NCBI GenBank assembly: GCA_902766735.1
Contig: CACXEU010000039.1
Coordinates: 1-64,000 of the forward strand
DNA from: an uncultured Lachnospiraceae bacterium
GTDB taxonomy: Bacteria > Bacillota > Clostridia > Lachnospirales > Lachnospiraceae
Direction: 5' to 3'
Length of the DNA: 64,000 nt
The position numbers and the translations under genes are program-made. The notes under the pieces are model-generated. The model saw only the letters and a list, made by a program, of their open reading frames with translations, was not told the DNA's origin and did no database searches. This document shows positions 55,638-64,000 of this stretch, piece by piece; the stretch's first letter is position 1; every line of letters starts with the position of its first letter.

Positions 55638-57635
55638 CTATTTTAAACCGTAATATTCAATTGTAACATCAGCTTCTGTTCCGTCACCTTCGTAATCCTT
55701 TAGTGCAAGAACATAAGGAACACCCTTATCTAAAGATGCGGTGAATTCAAAATTCAGATTATTCTCGTCATCGCCCTCCGCAATGTCTTCTCCCATATCC
55801 GCTGCTAAATATAGAATTCCTCTCGGATCACCATCGCTATTAGAAGAACTAAAGGAATAATAACCCGTTTTTTCCGGAACGAAGAAATAGTAATCATAAT
55901 TTTCATTTAATTTCAGACTATGGGTCCCTTCTGTCAGTACCGGTAAATCAATCTTTGTAATTGTTACTGTCGCCGTCATATCACCGATTACAGTCACTTT
56001 AGCCGAACCATAATACATTTTTCCTTCCGATAGAACCGCTTCAGATTTAATTTCATGCGTACCCTTCGTCAAGAATACGGATAATCCTTTTCCGCAAGTT
56101 TCTCCATTTTCTTCCCAATATGCTTCACCCAATGCTGAAATAGCCGGATCACTGGATTTTAACCGGACCTGATATAATGGAAGTTTGAAATTAAGCACCG
56201 TATCACCGGAAATCACTTTATCCAGTTGGAATGTGTAACCTTCATTCATAGATGCTTCAAAATTAAAGGTTCCAGCAGCAACATACATATGGTATTCGCC
56301 TTTTTCATCTGTCTTAACTGAGGTGGACTCAAAACCATCAATATACTTCTGCGCTTTTACTTCCACTTTTGCATTTGCAACCGGTTTCCCAGCTGCAGTA
56401 GTAACTTTTCCGCTTACTTTTTTCGCTAACTTTGTTTCAACCACAACATTTCCAATGGTTTTAATTCCGGAATTATTCGCATCTGTGATAATAAGTTTTC
56501 CAGTATAAGTCGCATTCTTAGATTCTGTCAAATAATGCCAGCAATTATTTGTATCATCATAAGTAACATCAAAGATTGTTGCATTATCCATTACATCAAT
56601 GTAATAACTACCGCTTCCACCGGAAATGTAACCATATGATTCACCTTCATAATTCATGCTATTGGACTGGGATGAGTAAACATAATGAACATTCTTAGGG
56701 AAGTATGCGCAAATTTCATTTTCCGATCCAACAATAAATACCAAATTAATAGTCTGGCGACTTCCTTTTTCTCCTTCAATCACAAGTTTTGATTTATAAA
56801 TTCCTGCTTTACTGATTTTACCGCTCAAAGTAACATTTTTTGAAGTTTTGGTATACTTAATTCCGCTAGGGAGATTCGTAAAGCTTACTACTTTTCCATA
56901 TGAGGACTCAAGATAGTTAAAAAATTGAATGGTTCGATTAACTTCTTCATTCACGGTTTCCTTAAAGAGGTTTTCATATACCCAATTCTTCACTGACGGG
57001 CTACATTCAAATTCCTTAACAAGATTTGTTTTGTTCACGCCCTTAAGCGTAATTCTTACGATTTCATTATCATCAAGTTCATCTTCAAGCACTATGACAT
57101 AATTCTGTTCATCAATCTTTGACAGACTTCTCACTTTTTTTATGTTAAGATATTTTCCCGTCGAAATTTTTTTTGTTTCCACCGTGAAATTCGCCACGTC
57201 CAGTCGAACCGCTTTCGAAAACCTTAAAGCAAGCCGTCTATAATCTAACTGTCTAACCTCCATCGTTGTATCCTTTACCACGGTAGCCGGGGTAACCTTT
57301 ACAGTTACAACAGTTTTCTTTTTCTTGTTCGCCTTGGATTTTAAAGTCAACTTTGTTGTTCCGGCTTTCACACCGGTCAAAATAATCTTTCCGGATTTCA
57401 CCGTTACCTTTACAACACCTTTTACGGAAGGAATGACTTTAAATTTCTTTGATGCCTTGCCTTTCGTCTTTACTGAAACCTTAACGGTCTTTTTTTCTCC
57501 GACCTTCATAGAAACTGTCTTTGTTGCAGTAATCTTTGTTACTTTTCCTTTCTTTTTTGCCGCACTGACATCCGTCATCTGAAAGGATAGTGCTGTAAGC
57601 ATCACTGCCATAAAAACAGCAATTGATTTTTTCAT
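55638..57635 (-). CDS. Large secreted Ig-like surface protein
   Basis: The 665-residue protein has a signal peptide (about 1-25), then a Lys/Val/Thr-rich bacterial Ig-like domain (BIG2-type, about 30-115). A second domain (about 120-205, with RFSKAVRLDVANFTV), an Ig-like segment near 260-305, and a carboxypeptidase-regulatory-type domain (about 408-480, VSGKVTTAAGKPVANAKVEVK) follow. A PPC-like C-terminal domain (about 570-665) closes it. It lacks an LPxTG anchor. It is probably an adhesin or scaffold. The start has AAGGAG upstream, 28 bases after the lactate dehydrogenase stop. Confidence 0.8.
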   Translation of the reverse strand: MKKSIAVFMAVMLTALSFQMTDVSAAKKKGKVTKITATKTVSMKVGEKKTVKVSVKTKGKASKKFKVIPSVKGVVKVTVKSGKIILTGVKAGTTKLTLKSKANKKKKTVVTVKVTPATVVKDTTMEVRQLDYRRLALRFSKAVRLDVANFTVETKKISTGKYLNIKKVRSLSKIDEQNYVIVLEDELDDNEIVRITLKGVNKTNLVKEFECSPSVKNWVYENLFKETVNEEVNRTIQFFNYLESSYGKVVSFTNLPSGIKYTKTSKNVTLSGKISKAGIYKSKLVIEGEKGSRQTINLVFIVGSENEICAYFPKNVHYVYSSQSNSMNYEGESYGYISGGSGSYYIDVMDNATIFDVTYDDTNNCWHYLTESKNATYTGKLIITDANNSGIKTIGNVVVETKLAKKVSGKVTTAAGKPVANAKVEVKAQKYIDGFESTSVKTDEKGEYHMYVAAGTFNFEASMNEGYTFQLDKVISGDTVLNFKLPLYQVRLKSSDPAISALGEAYWEENGETCGKGLSVFLTKGTHEIKSEAVLSEGKMYYGSAKVTVIGDMTATVTITKIDLPVLTEGTHSLKLNENYDYYFFVPEKTGYYSFSSSNSDGDPRGILYLAADMGEDIAEGDDENNLNFEFTASLDKGVPYVLALKDYEGDGTEADVTIEYYGLK

Positions 57636-57662
57636 ACTTCTTTCTCCTTTTTTCCAACACTC

Positions 57663-58655
57663 CTACGCAATATCATTCTCATTATGAATGCCGTTTTTCG
57701 CATCCATCAGATTCTGCAATGTGGTTTCAGCAATCGCTGTTAACGCCTCCATCGTATAGAATCCCTGATGAGAAGTAATGATTACATTCGGAAATGCTAA
57801 CAATCTGGCAGTTACGGAATGCTCCATAATGTCATCCGAATGATCTTCGTATACATTTCCGGTTTCTTCTTCGTATACGTCCAGTCCCACTCCCAGAAAC
57901 TTATTCATACGAATTCCTTCTATCAATTCCTGTGTATTAACCAGAGCGCCTCGAGATGTATTTACGAAAATCACATTGTCTTTCATTTTCTTAATTGTCT
58001 CAATGTTAATCATATGGTATGTGGAATCCATTAACGGACAGTGAAGAGAAATCAAATCACTCTTCGCCAATAATTCATCCAGGGAAACATATTCCACGAA
58101 GTCCTTTAAATCCGGATTCTGATATATATCATAGGCAATCACCTTCATACCAAAGCCGCGGCAAATTCTGCACATTGCTGCACCAATCTTACCGGTACCC
58201 ACAATACCTGCCACCTTTCCGTAGAAATTCATACCACGGAGTCCTTTTAAAGTGTAATCATTTTCACGCACCTTATTATACGCCTTGTATAATCTTCTGT
58301 TTGCTGCCAACGCCAATGCCATGGCATGTTCTGCAACAGATTCCGGCGAATATCCCGGAACGCGCTTTACTGTAATTCCCAGTTCCTTTGCCTTTCCCGT
58401 ATCAACGTTATTAAATCCTGCACATCGCATCAGTACAGTTTTTACACCGCACTGATTCAAAATCTCCAATGTTTCCGCACCAACATCTGCGCTAACAAAT
58501 GCACAAATCGCATCAAATCCTTTTGCAAGAACTGCCGACCTTGGTTCTAATTCATGGTCTAGAAATTCTATTTCAATTTCCGGGAATTTCTCCAACACGG
58601 AATTAAAATACTGTTTGTCATAGTCCTTTGCTGCATAAAATAATAGTTTCATCAT
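57663..58655 (-). CDS. ldhA: D-lactate dehydrogenase-type 2-hydroxyacid dehydrogenase
   Basis: The ATG at 58655 has AAGGAG 6 bases upstream, giving 330 residues. A catalytic domain (about 1-100 and 300-330) flanks a Rossmann NAD domain with GIVGTGKIGAAMCR. R-E-H catalytic segments are visible (VNTSRGALV, DVYEEETG, TSHQGFYTMEAL). It reduces pyruvate to D-lactate, or a similar keto acid, with NADH. Its position between a membrane acyltransferase and a surface protein gene is odd for a housekeeping enzyme. Confidence 0.9.
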   Translation of the reverse strand: MMKLLFYAAKDYDKQYFNSVLEKFPEIEIEFLDHELEPRSAVLAKGFDAICAFVSADVGAETLEILNQCGVKTVLMRCAGFNNVDTGKAKELGITVKRVPGYSPESVAEHAMALALAANRRLYKAYNKVRENDYTLKGLRGMNFYGKVAGIVGTGKIGAAMCRICRGFGMKVIAYDIYQNPDLKDFVEYVSLDELLAKSDLISLHCPLMDSTYHMINIETIKKMKDNVIFVNTSRGALVNTQELIEGIRMNKFLGVGLDVYEEETGNVYEDHSDDIMEHSVTARLLAFPNVIITSHQGFYTMEALTAIAETTLQNLMDAKNGIHNENDIA

Positions 58656-58739
58656 CAAATTCTCCTTTTCGTCATTATTTTTTTACCATCTCTGGTTTTG
58701 TTATGGTATATGGTGCTACCACAATCCAGTAATAAAATA

Positions 58740-59873
58740 TCACTCCGACTGTGTAGCTTTCCGTCGAAATAGTTTCATCCGTTCCAATACGAACACGACA
58801 CTGGAACAAGCTGCCAGGGAAACAATAAATGTAATCACCGATTTCACAACCACAGTAGTGGTCAACGGGACTACATACCAATTCGGTCCCGGCTTATTAT
58901 AGGTATGAAGAATGTCTGCGGTAATTCCACCGAACAAGCAATGTAGCAGAAGAATCATATATGTGTGTGCTCCAATCCAGGACAATACCTTGTTACATCC
59001 CTTGATTTTGTCAATCACTCTAGCAAAGACCATAAGGACAAATCCACCAAGGAACATTTCCAAAATAAAAATTGTCACCGTCAGATATGTAAAGATTCCG
59101 TTAAAATCCTTATCCACACGGAAAATGCTCAAGTAGAGCCAATCCGATCCAAACTTTTCAAAAATCTGGTAATGAAGAAATCCTCCAATCACAGCTATAA
59201 CCACCGCAGGAATCATAGGAATCTTACACAGGGTTTCAATTCCCCGATATTTTCCAAGAATAGCACCAAGCATCATGATTCCAGCATAAAGTGGAGCCAG
59301 ATGAATGCTCCAGGACTGTGGTGGTATCTTCACATAAAATACTGCTCCGATAATCATAAGAACAACTGCTGATACTCCCATCATCCATGTGCGCTTTCTT
59401 ACAAAATACATGACCAAATAAAATACAATCGTTGCCCATGCCAGAGTCCACATAAACCAAACCGGTGAAAGATTGTTAAAGAGCTGTCCCGTTTCACCAA
59501 AAGACGGAGCAATTTTAGCTACCAACTCTGGTCTCAGATAAGTCGTTACTACATCATTTACCCAACTCCGCATCGTATAGCCGTGAACTAACATAAAGTA
59601 CGGTCCAAAGAGTATCAAAAGTACTCCCGTAATAAGACATGTCTTTAAGACAATTTGCTTCATTCTGCACCAAAACATTCCGAATACATCTTCATTAGAG
59701 AAGCAATAAAAATATCCGCTCAGAAGCATAAAGACCGGAAGTCCGAAGTAGATGAACTCTCTGATGATTTCGTCCAATACACTTCCCTGGTTTCGATAAA
59801 TCAAATGATAGAACATAACAGAAAGAATCAGTATTCCTTTCATGATGTCAATTACACTATTTCTTTTTTTCAT
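58740..59873 (-). CDS. Membrane acyltransferase (PF01757-like)
   Basis: The 377-residue protein has about ten membrane helices and the motif NSVIDIMKGILILSVMFYH, with the key His, then FIYFGLPVFMLLSGYFY. It is of the same broad family as the two in the polysaccharide operon. Its start overlaps the SpoIIE-type phosphatase stop by 4 bases (translational coupling). Target unknown. Confidence 0.83.
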   Translation of the reverse strand: MKKRNSVIDIMKGILILSVMFYHLIYRNQGSVLDEIIREFIYFGLPVFMLLSGYFYCFSNEDVFGMFWCRMKQIVLKTCLITGVLLILFGPYFMLVHGYTMRSWVNDVVTTYLRPELVAKIAPSFGETGQLFNNLSPVWFMWTLAWATIVFYLVMYFVRKRTWMMGVSAVVLMIIGAVFYVKIPPQSWSIHLAPLYAGIMMLGAILGKYRGIETLCKIPMIPAVVIAVIGGFLHYQIFEKFGSDWLYLSIFRVDKDFNGIFTYLTVTIFILEMFLGGFVLMVFARVIDKIKGCNKVLSWIGAHTYMILLLHCLFGGITADILHTYNKPGPNWYVVPLTTTVVVKSVITFIVSLAACSSVVFVLERMKLFRRKATQSE

Positions 59874-61660
59874 TCACTATCCTCTTCTTTCCCCAGATAA
59901 ATAAACATCAGCATGGTAATATCATCAAACTGTGTCGCTTCTCCTACAAAATCATCAATATCCTTTTTCAACATCTTCAGAAGTTGTTTCAATTCGAGGT
60001 CCTTATGATTATTCAGTACTTGTAACATACGGTCTGTTCCATACAGTTCATTTTTCGTATTCGTTGCTTCCGGAACACCATCCGTATAAACGAAGATTCG
60101 ATCTCCCGGATACAGTTCAAAGGTGTGCTCTTTAAATTTCATTCCTTCCATAGCCGCCACAGCCAAGGAATGACAATACTCCACTAATTCGAACGTTCCA
60201 TTCTTCCTGCACAGTACCGGGTGCTCATGACCTGCATTGGCTGCAATTCCCTGACCCGTTTCAATGTCAATGATTGCAAGCCATACAGTTACAAAGAATC
60301 CCACTTCATTGCCTTCGCAAATCTGATTATTTACATTTTCAAGAATCGAAGAAGGTGACTCTCCAAGCAATGCCCTGTTCTTAATCAAAATCTTTGCAAT
60401 TGTCATAAACAGTGCTGCCGGAACACCCTTTCCGGACACGTCCGCCATAACCAGAGCCACATGTTTTTCATCCACCATGAAGAAGTCATAGAAGTCTCCT
60501 CCTACTTCCTTCGCCGGCCGCATACTGGCATAGATATCAAACTCCGCAATATTCGGAAACGGTGGAAAGATATTCGGAAGCATATGGTTCTGAATTTCTG
60601 TTGCAACATTTAACTCCGCACTGATTCGTTCCTGCTCAGCCGTAATATTTTTTATTTCTTCCAGATGATCATCAATTTCCAAAACCATCTCGGATATATT
60701 TTTCGATAATACCTCGATTTCATTTTTTGAATGTATTTTCTTTAATTGATTTCTGATTTTCTCACTGTCCTTAGATTCTGCATATTTATTAACACTGGAA
60801 TTTACTCGTTTCAATGGTCTCAATACAAAAATATCAATGAGAATCAGACAAAATGAAGAAAGCAAAATCTGAAGCATGATAAATCCGATTACACCTTGAA
60901 TCGTTCGCTGTTTTACATCCTGCTTGATTTCGGAAATATTGAATGTCATTCCGGTAATGAAGTTATAATCCCCGACTTTAAACAGGTAGCGATATCGATC
61001 CATAAAGCCTTCTGTATAAACCAGATAATCTTCTCCGCCTTTTAGTTCTCGAAAAGCATTAGACTGATCCTGATTTAATTCCACCTTCGTTCCAAAGACA
61101 TATGCATCTCCCGCTTTTGAGCTTCGTTTCATTTTCCCATCAGAAGCACTGACAAAAAAGAAACATTCCTTATATTCATCATTCGTCGCCAGAAAATAGA
61201 GATAACTCACATGATAAGCCATCTTTAAATTATTTAAGCGTGACAACCACTTATTAAATACGATTTCCGCATAAATTTTCTGTTCTTCTTCCGAAAGACG
61301 ATCCAGTTCCTCCGCTGTGGCCTCATAGATACTTAACCCTTTATTTCTAGATGTTAAGTCACGAGTTTTTTCCTCCGTCTTTTCGGAACAATCATATTCT
61401 AAATCCAATGTTTCATCCTGCAGATGTTTTGACAGGTAAGCGATTACCCACTCATGCGATTTCACTTCACGAATGGATGAATCCACATCCGTAGCAATTC
61501 CGGAAGATAGATTTTTCTTTTCCTCCACCACATTTTTATCTGCATTATCCGTCAATATAAAATATGATAAAAAACCTGTCAGTAAAATTCCAACAAGGAA
61601 GAATACAGACACTTGTAATGCAAGACTTCTAAAAGCTTTTCCGTTTCGAATCATAGGCAT
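59870..61660 (-). CDS. Membrane SpoIIE/PP2C-type phosphatase with extracytoplasmic sensor
   Basis: The 596-residue protein has an N-terminal membrane helix (about 15-35), an extracytoplasmic sensor domain (about 36-265), a second helix (about 280-300), and a coiled linker that includes a HAMP-like segment. A SpoIIE-type PP2C domain occupies about 370-590 (GGDFYDFF, MADVSGKGVPAALFM, GIAANAGHEHPVL, YTDGVPEATN, QFDDITMLM). It should dephosphorylate an anti-sigma antagonist in a partner-switch pathway. No STAS or anti-sigma partner is encoded in the window. Confidence 0.85.
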   Translation of the reverse strand: MPMIRNGKAFRSLALQVSVFFLVGILLTGFLSYFILTDNADKNVVEEKKNLSSGIATDVDSSIREVKSHEWVIAYLSKHLQDETLDLEYDCSEKTEEKTRDLTSRNKGLSIYEATAEELDRLSEEEQKIYAEIVFNKWLSRLNNLKMAYHVSYLYFLATNDEYKECFFFVSASDGKMKRSSKAGDAYVFGTKVELNQDQSNAFRELKGGEDYLVYTEGFMDRYRYLFKVGDYNFITGMTFNISEIKQDVKQRTIQGVIGFIMLQILLSSFCLILIDIFVLRPLKRVNSSVNKYAESKDSEKIRNQLKKIHSKNEIEVLSKNISEMVLEIDDHLEEIKNITAEQERISAELNVATEIQNHMLPNIFPPFPNIAEFDIYASMRPAKEVGGDFYDFFMVDEKHVALVMADVSGKGVPAALFMTIAKILIKNRALLGESPSSILENVNNQICEGNEVGFFVTVWLAIIDIETGQGIAANAGHEHPVLCRKNGTFELVEYCHSLAVAAMEGMKFKEHTFELYPGDRIFVYTDGVPEATNTKNELYGTDRMLQVLNNHKDLELKQLLKMLKKDIDDFVGEATQFDDITMLMFIYLGKEEDSE

Positions 61661-61782
61661 CCCCTTCTCAAATAGCTAAATCCCATACTCTTTACTATTG
61701 AGTCTATTTTATCATTTTCATGGTAATCATGCACTACTTTTTTTACTGTTTCCCCCTCAACATTCCATCAGATTTCCCGCAT
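61661..61782. other. Short non-coding stretch upstream of the phosphatase gene
   Basis: No gene is supported here. It likely holds the promoter for the SpoIIE-type gene, but no clear -35/-10 pair was settled on. Confidence 0.3.
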
Positions 61783-61941
61783 TCAACTTTCAATCAAATC
61801 TGCTAAGGCAATTACAAGTTTTGCAATATTACGAAGGCCTTCATATTCAATTTCATCCATCCCAAAGACCTTCATTACCTTTGCAATGTTAACGATGCTT
61901 GTAGCCTTGTCTTCCAGATTTTCCTGATCAACACCAAAATT
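61783..61941 (-). pseudogene. C-terminal fragment of an unidentified protein
   Basis: The open frame between stops reads FGVDQENLEDKATSIVN, then EYEGLRNIAKLVIALADLIES. It is strongly helical and has no start codon or RBS. It resembles the C-terminus of a small helical protein, but the family is not recognised. Confidence 0.4.
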
Positions 61942-61960
61942 TTATGTGCTTTTACTTTTT

Positions 61961-62134
61961 TTATTTATCTAAAAGTTTCAATCCCACAATTCCACATATA
62001 ATTAGAACTATGCATATTACTTGTAATAAGGATATTTTTTCTTTAAATACCATCATCCCTAAAACAGACGTCCCAACAATACCAAATCCTGTCCACATGG
62101 CGTATGCCGTTCCAATAGGCAATTTTTTAATATT
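61961..62134 (-). pseudogene. C-terminal fragment of an SMR drug-efflux protein
   Basis: The frame reads KKLPIGTAYAMWTGFGIVGT, then VGLKLLDK just before the stop. This is the conserved second half of EmrE/SugE-type small multidrug-resistance proteins. About the N-terminal half is missing. It is joined directly to the start of another gene in a different frame. Confidence 0.8.
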
Positions 62135-62190
62135 TCTTTTACCCCAACATCAGTCAACTGCTGCTTAAATCTTCTCATTTGTCTAAACAT
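62122..62190 (-). pseudogene. N-terminal fragment of a pyridoxamine 5'-phosphate oxidase-like (Nim-type) gene
   Basis: An ATG with GAGGAG 6 bases upstream opens a frame reading MFRQMRRFKQQLTD, then GVKEILKN. This matches the N-terminus of clostridial pyridoxamine 5'-phosphate oxidase family (NimA-like) proteins. The frame then runs into the SMR fragment out of register and stops. Confidence 0.6.
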
Positions 62191-62215
62191 AATCTTCTCC
62201 TCGCAAAGCTAAGTA

Positions 62216-62575
62216 TTATTTTCGTATAAACTTCTCATCCGATGATGGCATATCTTCAGAAATATATGTTCCACTTTCATCCCCAATAAATTCCTTGGTT
62301 ATTTTCATCGTCTTTTCAATTATTTCAATATTCTTCAAAGCATCTTCCGTTTCTAACGAATGATTACAACCATCAAAAACATGAATTGGTACCTTTGCCC
62401 TTTCAGACAACGCCAAAATTTCTTCTACATCACTAAAACTGTCTTTCGTCCCGATAAAAGCAATTGCTTCTTTGGGTATTTCTACCCGTCGAACCGGATT
62501 GGGTTTATATTTCCCATCCCTTAGCTCTTGGTATTCATAGTTTCTTTTGTTACATTTATCACTATATTTATAATA
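62216..62575 (-). pseudogene. C-terminal fragment of an alpha/beta hydrolase
   Basis: The frame reads KYSDKCNKRNYEYQELRDG, then EAIAFIGTKDSFSDVEE and VPIHVFDGCNHSLET, where the last His is the likely catalytic histidine of an alpha/beta hydrolase. It extends to the stop near 62216. The N-terminal two thirds, with the nucleophile, are absent. Confidence 0.65.
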
Positions 62576-62586
62576 ATATTATTGTT

Positions 62587-63432
62587 TTATCTATTATTTA
62601 ATTTGACACTTTCAAATATATGATATTCAATTAGTTTATCCTGTTTATTTATATTTACATATGTATCATTATAAATCTTCAATGACTTTTCATCATATTC
62701 ACACTTTTGTGCAATAATTATATTTTCATTTGTTCCAATTACTGCATATGTCTCACTGTTAATGTTAATTACGCCATACTTTTTCTGTGATTTTGCAGCA
62801 TCATACCCTTGTTTATATGTAAAAAATATTCCCATTAATAATGCTCCTGTAAAAATAATTATACCCATTATCATATATTCTCTGTCTCCCCATGCATTTT
62901 TGTTTGCGCTTTTCCTTTTGGTATTGCTTTTTTTTATTTTATTTTTTTTATTCTTCTCAATAAAATCACTTTGCATTGGATATGCAAGACAGTAACCTAT
63001 TGCATACGTTAATACACCTTGAATTGGTAGTAAAAAAAATGATGCTATAAAACTTGCAAAACTTAATTCTTTTAGTATAACTACACATATAAAAAGCAAT
63101 ACGATATAATTTGAAAACACACCCCAATATAAGATGTTAATTTTTCTACTCAATATTCTTCTAACGGCAAGAATACAATAGCTGCAATAAAATAATGCTA
63201 TTATTCCCATAATAATGCAATCATAAATATTAATCATATTATTAAAAATCATATTTTCTTTAGTTATGCCATAATATCCGTAGTAACCGCTTGCTTTCAA
63301 AAACGATATAATATTTAGTATTCCACGAAGTATAAATCCAGTGACTGGAATAAATAATGCAATCTGTGGTGTGTAATTACATATTATTTGCTTTAAATTC
63401 CATTCCTTTGTGCTAATTGTTTCTTCTTTCAT
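62587..63432 (-). CDS. Hypothetical multi-pass membrane protein
   Basis: The 281-residue protein has about five membrane helices (residues about 20-40, 67-90, 100-120, 125-150 and 188-208) with a Lys/Asn-rich basic loop (about 158-180) before the last helix. The C-terminal 70 residues are soluble, with a KYGVININSETYAVIG-type beta segment. No family is recognised. The DNA is very AT-rich. AAGGAGA lies before the ATG. A partner gene is not apparent. Confidence 0.7.
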   Translation of the reverse strand: MKEETISTKEWNLKQIICNYTPQIALFIPVTGFILRGILNIISFLKASGYYGYYGITKENMIFNNMINIYDCIIMGIIALFYCSYCILAVRRILSRKINILYWGVFSNYIVLLFICVVILKELSFASFIASFFLLPIQGVLTYAIGYCLAYPMQSDFIEKNKKNKIKKSNTKRKSANKNAWGDREYMIMGIIIFTGALLMGIFFTYKQGYDAAKSQKKYGVININSETYAVIGTNENIIIAQKCEYDEKSLKIYNDTYVNINKQDKLIEYHIFESVKLNNR

Positions 63433-63516
63433 TGTAAGTTCTCCTTGTATCTTCTTAATTACACCATATTAAGCATAGTATATCTATATTGCTTTATGTG
63501 CACTCTCCTTAGTTAG

Positions 63517-63609
63517 CTAATAACTAATTCCTTCTGCCCATTCGCCCCTACTTATCTCTTCGACATAAATTCGTCGCTGAATCACTTTTCTAAACTCTTC
63601 AACATTCAT
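63517..63609 (-). CDS. Very small ORF downstream of paired palindromes
   Basis: A 30-codon ORF begins at ATG 63609 with AGGAAGAA upstream and reads MNVEEFRKVIQRR, then GEWAEGISY, ending TAG. It may be a small peptide or the remains of a gene. The pair of palindromes upstream would overlap its promoter. Confidence 0.3.
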   Translation of the reverse strand: MNVEEFRKVIQRRIYVEEISRGEWAEGISY

Positions 63610-63669
63610 TTCTTCTTTCTTCCTTTCTTTATTGGCTACTTTGAATCTGGAAAATAAGAAAAAATTAAT

Positions 63670-63706
63670 GACATCATGTCAGCAGTTTTTGATGACATCA
63701 TGTCAT
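63670..63706. repeat. Two identical 13-bp palindromes, candidate operator pair
   Basis: TGACATCATGTCA occurs at 63670-63682 and 63694-63706, a 24-base repeat period. Each copy has perfect 6-bp arms around a central C. Such spacing on one face of the helix is typical of repressor binding sites. No other copy was noticed in the window. Confidence 0.65.
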
Positions 63707-63707
63707 A

Positions 63708-63733
63708 AAAAGCCAAGCCACATAGCTTGACTT
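63708..63733 (-). terminator. Terminator of the gene at the window edge
   Basis: On the minus strand AGTCAAGC (63733-63726) pairs with GCTTGGCT (63719-63712), with one G-U pair, followed by TTTTT. It is downstream of the stop at 63767. Confidence 0.75.
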
Positions 63734-63766
63734 AATCTCATTCTTATTTGATGAACTGGATTTTGT

Positions 63767-64000
63767 TTAAACAGTCCATTTCAATCTTATAGGCGATATT
63801 TCAATGACAAAGTGTTCTTCGTCTATATCTGTCTCAGGATGTGAATTAGCAATGTCTATATGAACGCCATTAACATCTGCGCTTTTAAAAACAGTGGCAT
63901 TTCCCATAACTATATATTGAACAGCAATATATTCAATAATGCCTTCATATGGTTCAAGGGGCATTGTTTCAAATGGTTTCTCAACATCGACTCCCATTCC
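63767..64000 (-). CDS. Partial gene at window edge, function unknown
   Basis: The visible 76 codons form a soluble, acidic protein end (VEKPFETMPLEPYEGIIEY, EEHFVIEISPIRLKW) rich in beta strands. The start may be the ATG at 63997 or lie outside the window. No family was recognised. The 3' end has a clear terminator. Confidence 0.5.
   Translation of the reverse strand, partial: GMGVDVEKPFETMPLEPYEGIIEYIAVQYIVMGNATVFKSADVNGVHIDIANSHPETDIDEEHFVIEISPIRLKWTV

Noticed and set aside
58675-58881. Minus-strand ORF overlapping the end of the acyltransferase gene
   Set aside because: The acyltransferase frame is well supported through this region; the other frame lacks an RBS and any family signal.
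61944-62168. Plus-strand ORF opposite the SMR fragment
   Set aside because: The minus strand reads as the SMR C-terminus here, so the plus frame is a shadow.

Overview
The window looks like chromosomal DNA of a low-GC Gram-positive anaerobe, most likely a Lachnospiraceae-type Clostridium relative. The clues are strong Shine-Dalgarno sites with several TTG/GTG starts, Thr/Pro/Glu-rich linkers in large secreted glycosidases, YesM/YesN-type two-component genes beside a CUT1 sugar importer, an EpsG-type polymerase, and a scar of an Rpn-type nuclease gene. This taxonomic call is inference from gene style. No rRNA, tRNA or CRISPR array was seen.

Layout. (1) 1-469: the 3' end of an IS1182-like transposase carrying an in-frame stop. 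(2) 643-6673: two divergent secreted multidomain glycosidases, a GH18 chitinase-like protein and a GH43 enzyme with ricin-type modules, sharing an unassigned C-terminal domain of about 160 residues. A lipoprotein follows at 6784. (3) 7543-21361: a minus-strand operon of nine genes with a recognisable promoter and terminator. In transcription order it encodes a sugar-binding lipoprotein, two permeases, a YesM-type kinase, a YesN-type regulator, a large GH94-type phosphorylase, a GH35 enzyme, an SGNH hydrolase and a CobW-like GTPase with an altered metal motif. GH35 beside a large GH94-like phosphorylase suggests uptake and phosphorolysis of beta-glucooligosaccharides, possibly beta-1,2-linked. 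(4) 21637-52313: an exopolysaccharide/capsule operon of about 30 kb on the minus strand. It starts with a membrane dehydratase and a priming sugar transferase. An aldo/keto reductase, a serine acetyltransferase-like protein, a split transketolase, seven GT4, three GT2, one GT14-like and one GT8-like glycosyltransferase follow, with a Stealth phosphotransferase, a pyruvyl transferase, an EpsG-like polymerase, an ABC-2 exporter, a UDP-GlcNAc 2-epimerase, a metallophosphoesterase, two membrane acyltransferases, an Rpn remnant and a nucleotidyltransferase-fold protein.

(5) 52356-53703: a plus-strand cassette of PadR regulator, small membrane protein and secreted protein, ended by a bidirectional terminator. 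(6) 53708-61660: minus-strand surface and signalling genes, namely a lipoprotein, a small secreted protein with a near-consensus promoter, a large Ig-like surface protein, D-lactate dehydrogenase, a membrane acyltransferase and a SpoIIE-type phosphatase. (7) 61661-64000: decayed DNA with fragments of at least four genes, a membrane protein of unknown function, a very small ORF beneath a pair of identical palindromes, and a partial gene at the window edge.

Taken together, the window combines extracellular polysaccharide attack, import and phosphorolytic use of oligosaccharides, and synthesis and export of a decorated surface polysaccharide. Assignments rest on reading motifs by eye; no database search was run.
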